DNA from: Collinsella sp. AF02-46-1
GTDB lineage: Bacteria > Actinomycetota > Coriobacteriia > Coriobacteriales > Coriobacteriaceae
DNA length: 15,471 bases
Assembly: GCA_934876235.1 (NCBI GenBank)
Contig: CAKXKM010000033.1
Location: forward strand, 1-15,471
Direction of reading: 5' to 3'
How positions within the stretch are numbered: position 1 is the stretch's first letter; each line of letters begins with the position of its first letter. Positions 13,819-15,471 of this stretch are shown piece by piece. A program made the position numbers and the translations under genes. Below the pieces are notes generated by a model, which was given only the letters and a program-made list of their open reading frames with translations, was not told where the DNA came from and did no database searches.

Positions 13819-14700
13819 ATGATGTTGGCGGAGAAGGCCGAATTCCCGGTGAAAATGATGGCCCGCGTGCTCGGCGTGAGCCGATCGGGCTTCTACTCGT
13901 GGCTCTCCAACGGCTGCCCGCGAGAAGACTGGTCGGCCGAGCGCGAGGCGGTCCGGCGCGTGTGGCTGGAGTCGGACCGCAGGTTCGGCTTCCGGTTCGT
14001 GAAATGCTTCCTGCCCGGCGAGTTCTCCGGATTGACCCTGTACAGGGTGCGCAAGCTGATGCGCGAGCTGGGAATACGCGGCTGCACGCCCAACGCCAGG
14101 AAGCGCACCACCATCCCCGACCCGAAGGCCAGGCCCCGGCCCGACCTGGTGCGCCGCGACTTCACCAGTCCCGTTCCAACCTGCAAGCTCGTGGGCGACA
14201 TCACCTACCTGCGCACCGGCGAGGGATGGCTGTACCTGTCGACGGTCATCGACCTCAACACCCGCATGGTGGTGGGCTGGTCGCTCTCCGAGCGCATGAC
14301 CGCCGACATCGTGGTTTCGGCGCTGGCGTCGGCCAAATCGCGCGGCTACGTGGCCGGCAACGCGATATTCCACGCCGACCGCGGCGCCCAGTACACCAGC
14401 AGGCTTCTGGCCGAATGGGCGCGCGACAACGACGTGCGGCTGTCCTGCAGCCGCGCCGGCAACTGCCACGACAACGCGGTGGCCGAGTCGTTCCTCGCCA
14501 CGCTGAAGAACGAGATGTACTACAGGCGCAGCTTCCCGACCAGGGATTCCGCCAAGCACGCGGTGGTCGAGTTCATCGAGGCGTACTACAACCGCCGAAG
14601 GCCCCGCTCGACGATCGGCTACAAGGTGCCGGCCGAGGCCATGGCGGCCTTCTTCGAGAGAACCGAGCCCAAGCTCGAGGCCATGCCTATGGCCGCTTGA
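13819..14700 (+). CDS. IS3-family transposase OrfB (DDE integrase domain)
   Basis: 293 residues from ATG 13819; the active form is expected to be the OrfAB fusion made by frameshifting, whose frame enters upstream. The rve-type catalytic core carries the DD(35)E triad. The first Asp is in VGDITYL (codon 14197-14199), the second in IFHADRGAQYTS (14377-14379), and the Glu in NAVAESFLATLK (14485-14487). Exactly 35 residues lie between the second Asp and the Glu. An N-terminal HTH_21-like part (VSRSGFYSWL) and the C-terminal FIEAYYNRRRPRSTIGYKVP motif complete the family pattern. The frame is intact to TGA 14698-14700, eight bases before the perfect block of the right inverted repeat. Confidence 0.93.
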   Translation: MMLAEKAEFPVKMMARVLGVSRSGFYSWLSNGCPREDWSAEREAVRRVWLESDRRFGFRFVKCFLPGEFSGLTLYRVRKLMRELGIRGCTPNARKRTTIPDPKARPRPDLVRRDFTSPVPTCKLVGDITYLRTGEGWLYLSTVIDLNTRMVVGWSLSERMTADIVVSALASAKSRGYVAGNAIFHADRGAQYTSRLLAEWARDNDVRLSCSRAGNCHDNAVAESFLATLKNEMYYRRSFPTRDSAKHAVVEFIEAYYNRRRPRSTIGYKVPAEAMAAFFERTEPKLEAMPMAA

Positions 14701-14703
14701 TTT

Positions 14704-14739
14704 CTCGAGCATGCGTGTCCGAAATCTTGACACAGGTCA
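14704..14739 (-). repeat. Right terminal inverted repeat of the IS3 element
   Basis: Partner of 13435-13470. It contains GCATGCGTGTCCGAAA (14709-14724) and ends ACAGGTCA (14732-14739). Confidence 0.82.
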
Positions 14740-14794
14740 GAAGGCCTCGATGCCAGCGCTGCGCCGATATGGGGCAGCGGCCCCCCGTTGGCCG

Positions 14795-15134
14795 CCATGG
14801 CCCTGACTTCCGAGCGTATGCTGGCGCCGCTCGTCTTAAGACGTTGACCTCCATCCGGAGCCTGCGGTTCTCGCGCTCGGGCTCCAGGATCCGGTTCTAC
14901 TCGGGCGTGCGGTTGTCGGCGGCGCGCGGCGAGCCGGTCTCGTTTATCGACTTGACCCGCCTCTCCACGGTGCTCTTGTCGAGGTCGCACTCGTCCATGG
15001 CCTCGCGCCTGGGTTTTCCGGCGTTGTGGAGATCGACTATCTTCCTCTTGAACTCGTCGGTGAAATGCCTCGGTCTGGGGCCGGTCGAGGCCGAGCCCCC
15101 GGTCCGGCTGGGGTAGCATGTCGCTGCGGACCAT
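14795..15134 (-). pseudogene. Decayed IS3-family orfA of a second element
   Basis: Read on the minus strand, one frame gives RHFTDEFKRKIVDLHNAGKP, then REAMDECDLDKSTVERRVKS, a Pro/Arg spacer, and a coiled-coil part ENRRLRMEVNVLRRAA. This is an OrfA-type HTH plus coiled coil, clearly different from the intact orfA in this window. The frame is broken by TAG at 14899-14897, where an NRTPEQNRIL-like sequence would be expected to continue. No start codon lies in frame at the 5' end. No orfB follows: the homology stops about 55 bases from the right end of the intact IS. It is a remnant without likely function. Confidence 0.7.
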
Positions 15135-15225
15135 TGTCTTTCCTCTCGTTGAATATCTAGGCGCTGACGATTCTAGGCGATGGCCCTCTCTTGCTTCTTA
15201 CACCTCGATTGTGCTCGCTACCCCC

Positions 15226-15260
15226 AGCGGGCCCGGATCGAGCGATTCGGGCCCGCTTTT
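15226..15260 (+). terminator. Strong terminator-like hairpin
   Basis: A 10-bp perfect stem (15226-15235 with 15248-15257) continues for four further pairs including one G-T, closing a GAGC loop, and is followed by four T. No forward-strand gene ends just upstream in this window. It may belong to the decayed IS region or be the end of a small unrecognised transcript. Confidence 0.6.
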
Positions 15261-15296
15261 GGGGCCTGCCGGAAACCCGGTGGTCAAAAAGGGCCA

Positions 15297-15471
15297 AATA
15301 TGAGTACTGTTACCAGTTTGGTGGCAGCCAAATGGCCTCAAAAATCGGTGCCAGAGGCCAAAAGTGCATCGATTTTCGTTCTTCAGAGTCGCGATCGGGC
15401 TCCAAACAAGGCGATTTTGCTGCTCTGGACCGGAAAATCGATGCTACTAATTTGGTGACAGTACTCATATT
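15297..15471. repeat. Inverted-repeat structured element at the window end
   Basis: The first and last 14 bases are perfect inverted copies (AATATGAGTACTGT at 15297-15310 and its complement at 15458-15471). The match goes on with a few mismatches to about 32 bases. Inside are a 7-bp hairpin (15333-15339 with 15354-15360) and a 12-bp perfect stem (15366-15377 with 15433-15444). The whole can fold as one long branched hairpin. No open frame of note. Its size and terminal repeats suggest a MITE or another dispersed palindromic element. It may extend past the window. Confidence 0.65.

Larger units (their letters stand above)
13435..14739 (+). mobile_element. Complete IS3-family insertion sequence
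   Basis: A 1305-bp element starting TG and ending CA, with 36-base terminal inverted repeats (13435-13470 and 14704-14739). These share a perfect 17-bp inner block (13450-13466 with 14708-14724) and the outer TGACCTGT. It carries orfA and orfB in the usual IS3 arrangement. Both frames are intact, so it may be active. No clear 3-4 base target duplication is seen (GTC on the left, GAA on the right). Confidence 0.88.

Noticed and set aside
13573..14733. Minus-strand open frame of 386 codons across the IS
   Set aside because: It is antisense to orfA and orfB, whose catalytic residues are intact; its Gly/Arg/His-rich translation has no coding character.
13809..15116. Forward open frame of 435 codons overlapping orfB
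   Set aside because: It reads orfB in the wrong frame and continues through the right IS end into the decayed orfA on the opposite strand.
1..15471. CRISPR array, toxin-antitoxin pair, phage genes or defence operon
   Set aside because: No regularly spaced direct repeats, cas-like motifs, small paired ORFs with toxin folds or phage structural genes were seen on either strand.

Overview
The window looks like chromosome of a high-GC, gut-type anaerobe of the Coriobacteriia. Collinsella or a close relative is my best guess. That is inferred from gene content (PTS sugar use beside [NiFe]-hydrogenase maturation, GC-rich codon use, ATG/GTG starts with GGAGG-type ribosome sites), not from a marker gene.

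Layout. (1) Bases 1-1360: the 3' end of a GH1 6-phospho-beta-glucosidase gene, then a free-standing glucose-type PTS EIIA gene with its own promoter and a strong terminator. (2) Bases 1370-3350: a lower-GC accessory stretch with two unrelated lipoprotein genes, separated by the 3' third of a tRNA (T arm, 3' acceptor strand, degenerate CCA end). This resembles an integration scar. (3) Bases 3390-3614: a non-coding cluster of REP-like inverted repeats. (4) Bases 3655-10343, all on the minus strand: in transcription order, a small helical-protein gene, nikR, hypF, hypC, hypD, hypE and a HAD phosphatase (gph-like). An almost symmetrical pair of hairpin repeats lies between nikR and hypF. (5) Bases 10421-11597: trxA (minus, with terminator) divergent from a gene for a degenerate uracil-DNA-glycosylase-like protein. 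(6) Bases 11616-13437: a GHKL histidine-kinase C-terminal half that lacks its sensor part, then a membrane protein gene of unknown function. (7) Bases 13435-15471: a complete IS3-family element (orfA/orfB, 36-bp inverted repeats), a decayed second IS3-type orfA directly beside it, a terminator-like hairpin, and a 175-bp inverted-repeat element that runs to the window edge.

How the genes work together. HypF and HypE make the cyanide ligands of the [NiFe] active site from carbamoyl phosphate. HypC and HypD carry and assemble the Fe(CN)2CO unit. NikR is the nickel-responsive repressor expected to match nickel supply to demand. The nickel-insertion genes hypA and hypB and the hydrogenase itself are not in the window. 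The GH1 enzyme and EIIA suggest a beta-glucoside PTS locus that starts upstream.

I found no CRISPR array, defence system or biosynthetic cluster. The most interesting items are the compensated hairpin pair at 9501-9580, the structured terminal element at 15297-15471, the His/Cys-rich tail on NikR, the degenerate UDG-like protein, and the IS that appears to supply the stop codon of its neighbour.
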